Of a stretch of DNA of 21,165 nucleotides, positions 14,490 to 21,165 are shown piece by piece. The position numbers were made by a program, and so were the translations under genes. The DNA comes from Lysobacter_C sp966210725 (GTDB taxonomy: Bacteria > Pseudomonadota > Gammaproteobacteria > Xanthomonadales > Xanthomonadaceae), in assembly GCA_966210725.1 (NCBI GenBank), contig CBIHLN010000042.1:1-21165 (forward strand). Reading direction: 5' to 3'. Below the pieces are notes generated by a model. The model searched no databases and was not told where the DNA came from. It saw nothing but the letters and a program-made list of their open reading frames with translations. How positions within the stretch are numbered: the stretch's first letter is position 1; each line of letters begins with the position of its first letter.

Positions 14490-15376
14490 ACGGGTGGGGT
14501 GGGGCGGCGTGCCAGTCCGTCCAGGAGCTCGCCTTCGCGCACGGGACGACCGTCGACGGACAGGGCTGACGCGCCCCGCTCCAGCGGCAGGACGGCCAGC
14601 GCGATACACCCGTTGGAGGGCAGGCAGCAGCTCGAGGCGACCGTTCCCAAGGGCGTGTCTCCGGCGCGTACCTCGGCGCCCACGTCCATCGATGCATCGG
14701 ACTCCAGCAGCGCGACGCCGCGCTTCACCTTCCCGAGGAAATGCGTGCGCGCGACGATCTCCTGGCCCGGGTAGCACCCTTTTTTGACGCTGAAGGCCGC
14801 CAGCCGGTCCAGCGACAGTTGCTGGGGCGTCCACTGTTCGACCTGGGAGGCAGGCAGGCGCGGCAGGCCGTGTCGCAGGTCGGCCGCCCGCCAGGCCATC
14901 GCCGCGCCCGAATCCGGTGCCGCATCCGCAGGCCCCAGGCGGAGCGTTCGCTCGCCCCCCGCGCCATGCATGTCCATTTCGATGACGCCGCCATCCAGCA
15001 ACGCGGCACGTGCGCCCTCGGCCGCGGATGGGGCCTCGAAACGTCCGCGCGCCATCACGCCATCCACCACTTCGACCCGCACCTTGCTGCGGAACACGAA
15101 CCGGGAGAGCGCGGAACGGACCGTTTCGGGATCCGCGTCCGGCAACACCAGCCACAGCGTCTGCTCGTCGCGACGCAGCAGCGCGAACAGGGCGATGACG
15201 CGCCCTTTCGGCGTCAGCCAGCCGTTCCAGTGCCACTGCATCACGTCCAGCGCCGCGACGTCATTCATGAACTGGGCCTGCGCGAAGGCGATCGCATCGG
15301 GTCCGGAAAGCGCCAGTAGGGCGTGGCCATCGAGCCGGAAGTCGCTTGGCGACGGGCGTTGCGGGTTGTCAGGCAT
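14486..15376 (-). CDS. ygfZ: YgfZ/GcvT-like folate-binding protein for Fe-S enzyme maintenance
   Basis: Folate-dependent protein of 296 residues, homologous to E. coli YgfZ and mitochondrial IBA57, that supports activity of some iron-sulfur enzymes. The signature K-G-C-Y-x-G-Q-E is present with Cys201, followed by IVARTHFLGKVKR. The N-terminal GcvT-like part includes QFMNDV and GWLTPKGRVIALF. The start ATG at 15376 lacks a good ribosome-binding site, but no better one is in frame. It is divergent from the SDH operon, much as ygfZ is divergent from sdhE-ygfX in E. coli. The stop codon TAG lies within a REP unit. Confidence 0.92.
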   Translation of the reverse strand: MPDNPQRPSPSDFRLDGHALLALSGPDAIAFAQAQFMNDVAALDVMQWHWNGWLTPKGRVIALFALLRRDEQTLWLVLPDADPETVRSALSRFVFRSKVRVEVVDGVMARGRFEAPSAAEGARAALLDGGVIEMDMHGAGGERTLRLGPADAAPDSGAAMAWRAADLRHGLPRLPASQVEQWTPQQLSLDRLAAFSVKKGCYPGQEIVARTHFLGKVKRGVALLESDASMDVGAEVRAGDTPLGTVASSCCLPSNGCIALAVLPLERGASALSVDGRPVREGELLDGLARRPTPPV

Positions 15377-15394
15377 GGGGGCGGGAATTAAGCT
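15366..15394 (+). promoter_or_regulatory. Candidate promoter of the succinate dehydrogenase operon
   Basis: TTGTCA (15366-15371) and TAAGCT (15389-15394) are 17 bases apart. The -35 box matches five of six consensus positions and the -10 box is weaker. It overlaps the ygfZ start codon on the opposite strand. Transcription would begin near 15401, leaving only a few bases before the ATG at 15406. Confidence 0.4.
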
Positions 15395-15405
15395 TCAACG
15401 CCCCG

Positions 15406-15600
15406 ATGATAGGCGAATCCTCCACTTCGACCGGCCCAGCCGACCCTGACGAGACGCCTGTCCCGGCGTCCGCGGGCGAGGATGCCGGGCATCTGGAAGA
15501 CCGCGACGCGACACCGCCCAGGGAGTGGGGCGGGCGCGAGGGGCCCGATCCCGTGCGGTATGGCGACTGGGAGAAGAACGGGCGCTGCATCGACTTCTGA
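15406..15600 (+). CDS. DUF1674 protein, SDHAF4-type succinate dehydrogenase assembly factor
   Basis: A 64-residue protein with a disordered, acidic N-terminus (about 1-38) and a conserved tail, EWGGREGPDPVRYGDWEKNG followed by RCIDF. That tail closely resembles the C-terminus of human SDHAF4, which has GPEPTRYGDWE and GRCIDF. SDHAF4 binds flavinylated SdhA, limits reactive oxygen formation and promotes its joining to SdhB. Position as the first gene of the sdh operon, 85 nt before sdhC, fits that role strongly. The ATG at 15406 is the first ATG in frame and has no evident ribosome-binding site, consistent with a very short leader. A TTG further upstream at 15346 is unlikely. Confidence 0.85.
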   Translation: MIGESSTSTGPADPDETPVPASAGEDAGHLEDRDATPPREWGGREGPDPVRYGDWEKNGRCIDF

Positions 15601-15685
15601 CGCGATGCCCTGATCTTCTCCAGCGCTTCAACCGACGTTCCTTCCGCCACGCGGCCCTGCCGCCCAGCCGAGACCGCCGCCGCCC

Positions 15686-16081
15686 ATGGCCAGTCGCCCA
15701 CGTCCCTTGTCGCCCCACCTGCAGGTGTACCGCTGGCAGATCCAGATGGTGACCTCGATCCTGCACCGGGCGACCGGCGTGATCCTCACCGTCGGCAGCC
15801 TGCTCATCGTCTGGGCGCTGCTGGCGCTGGCTTCGGGCCCCGAGGCTTGGGGGGACTTCACCGGCTTCGCCGGCTCGCCGCTGGGTTTCCTGATCCTGTT
15901 CGGCTGGAGCTGGGCGATGGCGTTCCATCTGATCAACGGCATCCGCCACCTCGTGCAGGACGCGGGGCTGGGTTACCGGATCGAGTCGTTCGTCACCAGC
16001 AGCTGGATCTCGGTGATCGGCAGCCTCGTGCTGACGGCGATCATCTGGCTGGCCGCCATGTTCCTGCGGGGTGACGCATGA
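15686..16081 (+). CDS. sdhC: Succinate dehydrogenase, cytochrome b556 subunit
   Basis: Membrane anchor subunit of complex II, 131 residues with three transmembrane helices (about 28-52, 66-86 and 106-127). SPHLQVYRWQIQMVTSILHR is the family signature, containing the conserved Ser and Arg near the quinone site. His in GIRHLVQD is the likely haem b ligand. The start at 15686 is placed by homology; no clear ribosome-binding site is seen. The TGA stop overlaps the sdhD start as ATGA, indicating translational coupling of the two anchor subunits. The 85-nt gap from the SDHAF4-like gene holds no other feature. Confidence 0.95.
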   Translation: MASRPRPLSPHLQVYRWQIQMVTSILHRATGVILTVGSLLIVWALLALASGPEAWGDFTGFAGSPLGFLILFGWSWAMAFHLINGIRHLVQDAGLGYRIESFVTSSWISVIGSLVLTAIIWLAAMFLRGDA

Positions 16082-16458
16082 GCCTGCGCCATCCCCTCAA
16101 GACCGCCCGCGGCCTGGGTTCGGCCAAGGACGGCACGCACCATTGGATCCTGCAGCGCATCACCGCCATCGCGCTGGTGTTCCTGTCGCTGTACGTCGTC
16201 GGGTTCGTGGCGTGGCTGGCTGGTTCGGGCTACGGCGCGGTGCGCGAAGCCGTCGCGCACCCGGCCAACGCGCTGCTGCTGATCGCCTTCCTCGTTGCCG
16301 CCTTCTGGCACGCCAAGCTCGGCATGCAGGTGATCATCGAGGACTACGTCCATACCCCGTGGCTGGCCGCGACCGCGCAGCTGACCGTCATTTTCGTGTG
16401 CGTCCTCGCGGCCATCGCCAGCGTGCTCGCCGTCATCCGCATCGCGCTGGGAGCCTGA
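16078..16458 (+). CDS. sdhD: Succinate dehydrogenase, hydrophobic membrane anchor subunit
   Basis: Second anchor subunit of complex II, 126 residues, three transmembrane helices (about 25-50, 61-82 and 98-122). FWHAKLGMQVIIEDYVHTP matches the family segment that carries the haem-ligand histidine and the quinone-site Asp-Tyr pair. It overlaps sdhC by four bases and ends three bases before the sdhA start codon. Confidence 0.95.
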   Translation: MSLRHPLKTARGLGSAKDGTHHWILQRITAIALVFLSLYVVGFVAWLAGSGYGAVREAVAHPANALLLIAFLVAAFWHAKLGMQVIIEDYVHTPWLAATAQLTVIFVCVLAAIASVLAVIRIALGA

Positions 16459-16461
16459 TCC

Positions 16462-18255
16462 ATGGGTGCCGCTTACAAGATCCACGAACACACCTTCGAC
16501 ATGATCGTCGTGGGTGCCGGTGGCGCCGGCCTGCGCGCCACCTTCGGCCTGGCCCAGAAGGGCCTCAAGACCGCCTGCATCACCAAGGTGTTCCCGACCC
16601 GCTCGCACACGGTGGCCGCGCAGGGCGGCGTGGCCGCAGCGCTCGCCAACATGGGCGAGGACGACTGGCGCTACCACTTCTTCGACACCGTGAAGGGGTC
16701 GGACTGGCTGGGCGACCAGGACGCCATCGAGTACATGTGCCGAGAGGCTATCCCCGCGATCATCGAGCTCGAGCACCAGGGCGTGCCGTTCTCGCGCACC
16801 GACGACGGCCGCATCTACCAGCGCCCGTTCGGCGGCATGACGACGCGTTTCGGTGAAGGCCCGCCGGCGCAGCGCACCTGCGCCGCCGCCGACCGCACCG
16901 GCCACGCCATCCTGCACACGCTCTACCAGCAGTCCTTGGCGCACGACGCGCAGTTCTTCATCGAGTACTTCGCGCTCGACCTGATCATGGACGCCCACGG
17001 CGCGTGCCGTGGCGTGCTGGCCCTGGACCTGTCCACCGGCGAACTGCACCTGTTCAAGGCGCAGGGCACGGTGCTGGCCACCGGCGGCTACGGCCGCGCG
17101 TACTTCTCGGCGACCTCGGCCCACACCTGCACCGGCGACGGCGGCGGCATGGTGTTGCGCGCCGGGCTAGCGCTGCAGGACATGGAGTTCGTGCAGTTCC
17201 ACCCGACCGGCATCTACGGCGCCGGCTGCCTGATCACCGAGGGCGTGCGGGGCGAGGGCGGCATCCTGCGCAACGCCAACGGCGAACGCTTCATGGAGCG
17301 CTACGCCCCCAGCGTGAAGGACCTGGCGCCGCGCGACATGGTCAGCCGCTCGATGACGATGGAAATCCGCGAAGGCCGCGGCGTCGGCGAGCACAAGGAC
17401 CACATCCTGCTCGACCTGACTCACCTGGGGCCCGAGGTCATCCACGAGAAGCTGCCCGGCATCGCCGAGTCGGCCCGCATCTTCGCCAACGTGGACGTGG
17501 AGAAGGAGCCGATCCCGGTCATCCCGACCGTCCACTACAACATGGGCGGCATCCCGACCAACTACCACGGCGAAGTCGTGCAGCTGCGCGGCGGCGACCC
17601 GGATGCGGTCGTGCCGGGCCTGTACGCGATCGGTGAGGCCGCCTGCGTGTCCGTGCACGGCGCCAACCGACTGGGCTCCAACTCGCTGCTGGACCTGGTG
17701 GTGTTCGGCCGCGCGGTGGCCAACCGCTGCGCCGAGACGGTCACGCCCAATGGCAAGGCCGCGACGCTGGCGGGGGATGCGCTGGACGGCGCACTGTCCC
17801 GCCTGGACACGCTGCGCAACGCCAACGGCGGCACGCCGACCGCGGTCATCCGCGACAAGATGCAGCGCACCATGCAGGCCGATGCCGCGGTCTTCCGCAC
17901 CGGCGAGACGCTGGCCGAGGGCGTGGCGAAGATGCGCGAAATCCACGCCTCGTTCGCCGACGTCAAGGTCACCGACCGTTCCTTGGTGTGGAACTCCGAC
18001 CTGGTGGAGACCTACGAGCTGGCCAACCTGCTCGACCAGGCGCTGGCAACGATCGTTTCCGCCGAGAACCGCACCGAGTCGCGCGGCGCGCATGCCCGCG
18101 AGGACTACCCCGAGCGCGACGACACCGGCTGGCTCAAGCACACCCTGTGCTGGGTCGACCCGGCCGGGCAGACCACCATCGACTACCGCCCGGTGCACAT
18201 GCACACGCTGACCAGCGATGTGGACGTGATCCCGCCGAAGAAGCGCGTGTACTGA
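16462..18255 (+). CDS. sdhA: Succinate dehydrogenase flavoprotein subunit
   Basis: Catalytic subunit of complex II, 597 residues, oxidising succinate to fumarate at the cytoplasmic face. The FAD-binding G18-A-G-G-A-G23 motif is present, as is R-S-H49-T, where the histidine carries covalent FAD. Active-site segments QFHPTGIYGAGCLITEGVRGEGG (given in part), LAPRDMVSRSM and GSNSLLDLVVFGR are intact. Length is normal. The start ATG follows sdhD by three bases and has GGGAG upstream. Flavinylation is expected to need the SdhE encoded later in the same operon. Confidence 0.98.
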   Translation: MGAAYKIHEHTFDMIVVGAGGAGLRATFGLAQKGLKTACITKVFPTRSHTVAAQGGVAAALANMGEDDWRYHFFDTVKGSDWLGDQDAIEYMCREAIPAIIELEHQGVPFSRTDDGRIYQRPFGGMTTRFGEGPPAQRTCAAADRTGHAILHTLYQQSLAHDAQFFIEYFALDLIMDAHGACRGVLALDLSTGELHLFKAQGTVLATGGYGRAYFSATSAHTCTGDGGGMVLRAGLALQDMEFVQFHPTGIYGAGCLITEGVRGEGGILRNANGERFMERYAPSVKDLAPRDMVSRSMTMEIREGRGVGEHKDHILLDLTHLGPEVIHEKLPGIAESARIFANVDVEKEPIPVIPTVHYNMGGIPTNYHGEVVQLRGGDPDAVVPGLYAIGEAACVSVHGANRLGSNSLLDLVVFGRAVANRCAETVTPNGKAATLAGDALDGALSRLDTLRNANGGTPTAVIRDKMQRTMQADAAVFRTGETLAEGVAKMREIHASFADVKVTDRSLVWNSDLVETYELANLLDQALATIVSAENRTESRGAHAREDYPERDDTGWLKHTLCWVDPAGQTTIDYRPVHMHTLTSDVDVIPPKKRVY

Positions 18256-18268
18256 CCGGACGCAAGCC

Positions 18269-19054
18269 ATGGCCGAATTCGCACTCCCCAAGAACTCGCA
18301 GATCCAGAAGGGCCGGCATTTCGACGCGCCGGGCGCCAAGCAGCCGCGCACCTTCAAGGTCTATCGCTGGAACCCGGACGACGGGCTGAACCCGCGCGTC
18401 GACACCTACGAGGTGGACCTGGCCGCGTGCGGCCCGATGGTTCTGGACGCGCTGATCAAGATCAAGAACGAGATTGACCCGACGCTGACGTTCCGCCGCT
18501 CCTGCCGAGAGGGCATCTGCGGCTCGTGCGCGATGAACATCGACGGCACCAACACGCTGGCCTGCACCAAGGCCATTGCCGATTGCGCCGGCGACGGCGA
18601 GGTGCCGATCTACCCGTTGCCGCACATGGAGGTGGTCAAGGACCTAGTCCCGGACCTGACCCACTTCTACGCGCAGTACGCCTCGATCAAGCCGTGGCTG
18701 CGCACGCAGAGCCCGACGCCGTCGGACCGCGAGCGCCTGCAGTCGCCGGCCGACCGCAAGAAGCTCGACGGCCTGTACGAGTGCATCCTGTGCGCGTGCT
18801 GCTCCACCAGCTGCCCGAGCTACTGGTGGAACGGCGACCGCTACCTGGGACCAGCCGTGCTGCTGCAGGCCTACCGCTGGATCGTCGACAGCCGCGACGA
18901 GGACACCGGTGCGCGCCTGGACGACCTGGAAGACCCGTTCAAGCTCTACCGCTGCCACACCATCATGAACTGCGCGCGGACCTGTCCGAAGGGACTGAAC
19001 CCGGCGCAGGCGATCGGCGAGATCAAGAACCTGATGCTGGCGCGCCGCGCCTGA
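18269..19054 (+). CDS. sdhB: Succinate dehydrogenase iron-sulfur subunit
   Basis: Electron-transfer subunit of complex II, 261 residues. The 2Fe-2S ligands are Cys79, Cys84, Cys87 and Cys99. The CILCACCSTSC segment has Cys172, 175, 177, 178 and 182, and the later cysteines 229, 235 and 239 complete the 4Fe-4S and 3Fe-4S sites. The gene begins 13 bases after the sdhA stop. All three clusters appear complete, so the subunit should be functional. Confidence 0.97.
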   Translation: MAEFALPKNSQIQKGRHFDAPGAKQPRTFKVYRWNPDDGLNPRVDTYEVDLAACGPMVLDALIKIKNEIDPTLTFRRSCREGICGSCAMNIDGTNTLACTKAIADCAGDGEVPIYPLPHMEVVKDLVPDLTHFYAQYASIKPWLRTQSPTPSDRERLQSPADRKKLDGLYECILCACCSTSCPSYWWNGDRYLGPAVLLQAYRWIVDSRDEDTGARLDDLEDPFKLYRCHTIMNCARTCPKGLNPAQAIGEIKNLMLARRA

Positions 19055-19090
19055 TCCCACGCCCAGCGGCCTGGTTGCTGCCGAATCAAT

Positions 19091-19108
19091 CGCCGCCTCC
19101 GGGCGGCG
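19091..19108 (+). other. GC hairpin between sdhB and the MAPEG gene
   Basis: CGCCGCC and GGCGGCG form a 7-bp stem with a TCCG loop, 36 nt after the sdhB stop. No T-run follows, so it is at most a partial terminator or an mRNA stabilising or processing element. Confidence 0.4.
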
Positions 19109-19129
19109 ATGCTTCAAGGAGGCGTCGCA

Positions 19130-19552
19130 ATGTCCGATACGTCGATCTTCCTGCCCGTGCTGGCGATGGCGGTACTGACCTTCGCCGTCTGGTGGCGCAT
19201 GTACTTCATGCGCATCGGCCAGATGAAGCGCGAACGCATCCACCCCCAACGGGTTGCCACGTCGGCCGCGTCCGCCTCGCTGCTGACCGACAGCCGCGCC
19301 GCCGACAATTTCCGCAACCTGTTCGAGTTGCCGGTGCTGTTCTACGTGGCGCTGCTGGTGGCCGCGCATACCGACCTGGTGACCCCGACCACGCACGTAT
19401 TGGCGTGGCTCTTCGTCGCCCTGCGTGTCGTCCACAGCGCGATCCACTGCACCTACAACAAGGTGTGGCACCGGTTCATCAGTTACGCACTGGGCGGGCT
19501 GGTGCTGTGGATGCTGTGGGGCTACCTCGCCCTGGGCCTGCTGAAGGGCTGA
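19130..19552 (+). CDS. MAPEG family membrane protein
   Basis: Integral membrane protein of 140 residues with four predicted helices (about 5-24, 60-83, 85-103 and 114-138). DNFRNLFELPVLFY and RVVHSAIHCTYNKVWHR are the hallmark MAPEG segments (membrane-associated proteins in eicosanoid and glutathione metabolism). The substrate in bacteria is mostly unknown. The ATG at 19130 has a strong AAGGAGG site seven bases upstream, stronger than any in the sdh genes. It lies between sdhB and sdhE and its stop is three bases before the sdhE GTG, so it is probably part of the operon. Confidence 0.88.
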   Translation: MSDTSIFLPVLAMAVLTFAVWWRMYFMRIGQMKRERIHPQRVATSAASASLLTDSRAADNFRNLFELPVLFYVALLVAAHTDLVTPTTHVLAWLFVALRVVHSAIHCTYNKVWHRFISYALGGLVLWMLWGYLALGLLKG

Positions 19553-19555
19553 CCG

Positions 19556-19819
19556 GTGGACACCCCGCTGCCCGACGACGAGGCCGAGCTGCGCCGCCTG
19601 CGCTGGCGCTGCCGGCGCGGCATGCGCGAGCTCGACCAGATGTTCGGCCGGTATCTCGACCGCCAGTGGCGGCAGGCACCGGCGGCCGAACGGGCGGTTT
19701 TCCTACGGCTGCTGGACACCGAAGACGATAGGCTGTGGCACTGGTTCATGGGGCACGACACGCCAACCGATGCCGAACTCGCACGCCTCGTCGCACGTAT
19801 CCGCGCCCTGCCGGCTTGA
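19556..19819 (+). CDS. sdhE: Succinate dehydrogenase flavinylation factor SdhE (SDHAF2 type)
   Basis: Small helical protein of 87 residues that promotes covalent FAD attachment to SdhA (family YgfY/CptB/SDHAF2). The conserved R21-G-M-R-E25 within RRGMRELDQMF is the functional RGxxE motif, and RAVFLRLLDTEDDRLWHWFMG matches the family's second half. It starts with GTG three bases after the MAPEG stop, without a clear ribosome-binding site of its own, suggesting coupling. Its 3' end overlaps ygfX by 50 nt. Confidence 0.92.
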   Translation: MDTPLPDDEAELRRLRWRCRRGMRELDQMFGRYLDRQWRQAPAAERAVFLRLLDTEDDRLWHWFMGHDTPTDAELARLVARIRALPA

Positions 19820-20219
19820 GTGGCGGCCCTCGCGCTGGCTGACGGCCGCGCTGCTGTTCCTCGCCGCGGGCGCTGCGCTGTCAGCCATGGCGTCCGACCT
19901 TCCAGTCATCGTGTCAGTGCCCATGGCGCTGTTTGCTGCGGTGTACGGGGCGTGGCTGGCGGCACGTGAGCGCGCCCGGCCTGTGCGCCAGCTGGTGGCG
20001 ACACCGGACATGGCGCTCTGGCGAATCGATGGCGAGCCGATGCCGGGCCTGCGCGTGGACTGGCGGGGGGCGCTGCTGTTCGTCAGGTGGGAGTCGCCGG
20101 TCGGACGCGCATGCCTGGTCTGGTGGCCCGACACCCTGTCGCCCCCACAGCGCCGTGAACTCCGGCTGGCCGCTCCGTCCCGCGGGACTGCGCGCGATGC
20201 CGGTTCGATGGCACCATAG
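19770..20219 (+). CDS. ygfX: YgfX/CptA-like membrane protein
   Basis: Membrane protein of 149 residues with two adjacent helices (about 24-43 and 45-66) and a soluble beta-rich C-terminus. CRLEWRPSRW at the start, RIDGEPMPGLRVDWRGALLFVRW and WWPDTLSPPQRRELRL fit the YgfX family. Sequence identity to E. coli YgfX is low, and the call leans on position next to sdhE. E. coli YgfX has been described both as a toxin-like inhibitor of cell division proteins and as a partner of SdhE. The start at 19770 is forced: no other ATG, GTG or TTG occurs in frame before the conserved part. This makes the 50-nt overlap with sdhE real. The stop is TAG. Confidence 0.78.
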   Translation: MPNSHASSHVSAPCRLEWRPSRWLTAALLFLAAGAALSAMASDLPVIVSVPMALFAAVYGAWLAARERARPVRQLVATPDMALWRIDGEPMPGLRVDWRGALLFVRWESPVGRACLVWWPDTLSPPQRRELRLAAPSRGTARDAGSMAP

Positions 20220-20243
20220 CCGCTTCGCCCGGCTGGTCTGCGC

Positions 20244-21165
20244 ATGTTCAAACCCATCCCGGTCGCCATCGGCCTGCGCTACCTGCGCGCCAAGCGACGC
20301 AACGGCTTCATCTCCTTCATCTCGCTGGCATCGATCCTGGGCATCGCCCTGGGCGTGGCGGCGCTGATCACCACGCTGGCGGTGATGAGCGGCTTCCAGC
20401 GCGAGATCCGTGACCGGATGCTGCAGATGGCCGCCCACGCCACCGTCAGCGCCTATGGCGAGCCGCTTCACGACTGGCCGCAGGCGGTCGAGCGCGCGCT
20501 CGCCGATGCGCGCGTGGCCGGCGCCGCGCCCTACGTGGAGAAGGAAGCCCTGCTCAACGGTGCCCGCAACCAGCCGGCCTTCGTCCGTGGCATCGTCCCG
20601 GAGGAAGAGTCGAAGGTGTCCGTGCTCGGCGAGAAGATGAAGGAAGGCGAGATGGCCTCGCTGGTCCCGGGCGAGTTCAACATCCTGCTGGGCACGGAGC
20701 TGGCGCTGTGGCTGGGCGTGGGCGTCGGCGACGACGTGGTGATGACGCTGGCGGACTTCCGCAGCACACCGGTCGGGGCCGTGCCCCAACTCAAGCGCTT
20801 CACCGTCAGCGGCCTGTTCGAGGTCGGCTACAACGAGTTCGACAAGGGCATGGCGTTCGTGCACATGAGCGACATGCAGCGCGTGATGCGCATGGGCGAC
20901 GGCGTCACCGGCGTGCGCCTGCGCCTGCACGACATGGACCAGTCGTGGGAGGTGGCACGCGACCTCGCGGTCGAGCTGGGCGGACCCTATCGCGTGAGCG
21001 ACTGGACCAGCGAGAACGCCAACATGTTCCGCGCCCTGAAGATGGAGAAGACGATCATGGCGATCCTGCTGTCGCTGATCATCGCGATGGGCGCGTTCAA
21101 CCTGGTCAGTTCGCAGGTGATGCTGGTGACCGACAAGCAGGCCGACATCGCCATCCTGCGCACGC
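20244..21165 (+). CDS. lolC: Lipoprotein-releasing ABC transporter permease LolC/LolE (3' end outside the window)
   Basis: Inner-membrane permease of the LolCDE complex that extracts lipoproteins and hands them to LolA; 307 residues are visible of a family of about 400. The N-terminal FISFISLASILGIALGVAALITTLAVMSGF (in part) contains the first transmembrane helix and the usual MSGFQREIRDRML. A large periplasmic domain spans about residues 50-265. The next helix begins at MAILLSLIIAMGAFNLVSS, followed by the cytoplasmic VTDKQADIAILRT motif that contacts LolD. The frame stays open to the window edge. It starts 24 nt after the ygfX stop; no ribosome-binding site is obvious. LolC versus LolE cannot be separated with certainty here. 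Confidence 0.92.
   Translation, partial: MFKPIPVAIGLRYLRAKRRNGFISFISLASILGIALGVAALITTLAVMSGFQREIRDRMLQMAAHATVSAYGEPLHDWPQAVERALADARVAGAAPYVEKEALLNGARNQPAFVRGIVPEEESKVSVLGEKMKEGEMASLVPGEFNILLGTELALWLGVGVGDDVVMTLADFRSTPVGAVPQLKRFTVSGLFEVGYNEFDKGMAFVHMSDMQRVMRMGDGVTGVRLRLHDMDQSWEVARDLAVELGGPYRVSDWTSENANMFRALKMEKTIMAILLSLIIAMGAFNLVSSQVMLVTDKQADIAILRT

Noticed and set aside
19556..20219. sdhE-ygfX as a stand-alone toxin-antitoxin module
   Set aside because: The pair sits inside the sdh operon and SdhE carries the RGxxE flavinylation motif. An assembly role explains the context better.
1..21165. CRISPR array, tRNA, rRNA, prophage or insertion sequence
   Set aside because: No regularly spaced direct repeats, tRNA-like cloverleafs, rRNA segments, transposase, integrase or phage structural genes were seen on either strand.

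Overview
This is a gene-dense, GC-rich chromosomal stretch that most resembles the Lysobacteraceae/Xanthomonadaceae (Lysobacter, Luteimonas or Stenotrophomonas relatives). That placement is an inference. It rests on high GC, GTAG-headed palindromic REP elements like those described in Stenotrophomonas, a small DUF6116-type protein, a fused alpha/beta 2-oxoacid dehydrogenase E1, and an sdhCDAB-(MAPEG)-sdhE-ygfX-lolC gene order. I see no rRNA, tRNA, CRISPR array, insertion sequence, prophage or plasmid functions. No gene-free stretch exceeds 300 bases.

Left part (1-5575). The 3' portion of a class I fumarase (+) is followed by a nested cluster of four REP units. A minus-strand block follows, made mostly of lipid-acting enzymes. 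In transcription order it holds a DUF456 membrane protein, a cardiolipin synthase/phospholipase D protein, an outer-membrane phospholipase A overlapping it at TGATG, and a patatin-like phospholipase.

Middle part (5576-14485). A cold-shock protein with a long leader (+) converges, across a strong bidirectional terminator, on a glycine-zipper lipoprotein and an anchored c-type cytochrome (-). Next come tcdA (+), converging with a 20-nt overlap on tatD and a small DUF6116-like gene (-). After these lie a second glycine-zipper protein with a duplicated 35-residue unit, glutaryl-CoA dehydrogenase, a GNAT acetyltransferase, and the fused E1 enzyme, which is preceded by a perfect 20-bp palindrome.

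Right part (14486-21165). A divergent pair separates ygfZ (-) from a succinate dehydrogenase operon (+): a DUF1674/SDHAF4-type factor, sdhC, sdhD, sdhA, sdhB, a MAPEG protein, sdhE (SDHAF2-type), ygfX, and the start of lolC, which runs off the window. The complex II genes are thus bracketed by three maturation factors: SDHAF4-like, SdhE and the Fe-S-linked YgfZ. The fumarase at the left edge catalyses the next TCA step.

Most of the window is ordinary core chromosome. The signals most worth a second look are: the REP elements, whose GTAG head supplies the TAG stop codon of two separate genes (patatin and ygfZ); covariation between the two REP subclasses; the perfect palindrome just before the E1 gene; the grouping of three phospholipid-cleaving or -transferring enzymes; and the complete SDH assembly module with an unexplained MAPEG gene inside it.
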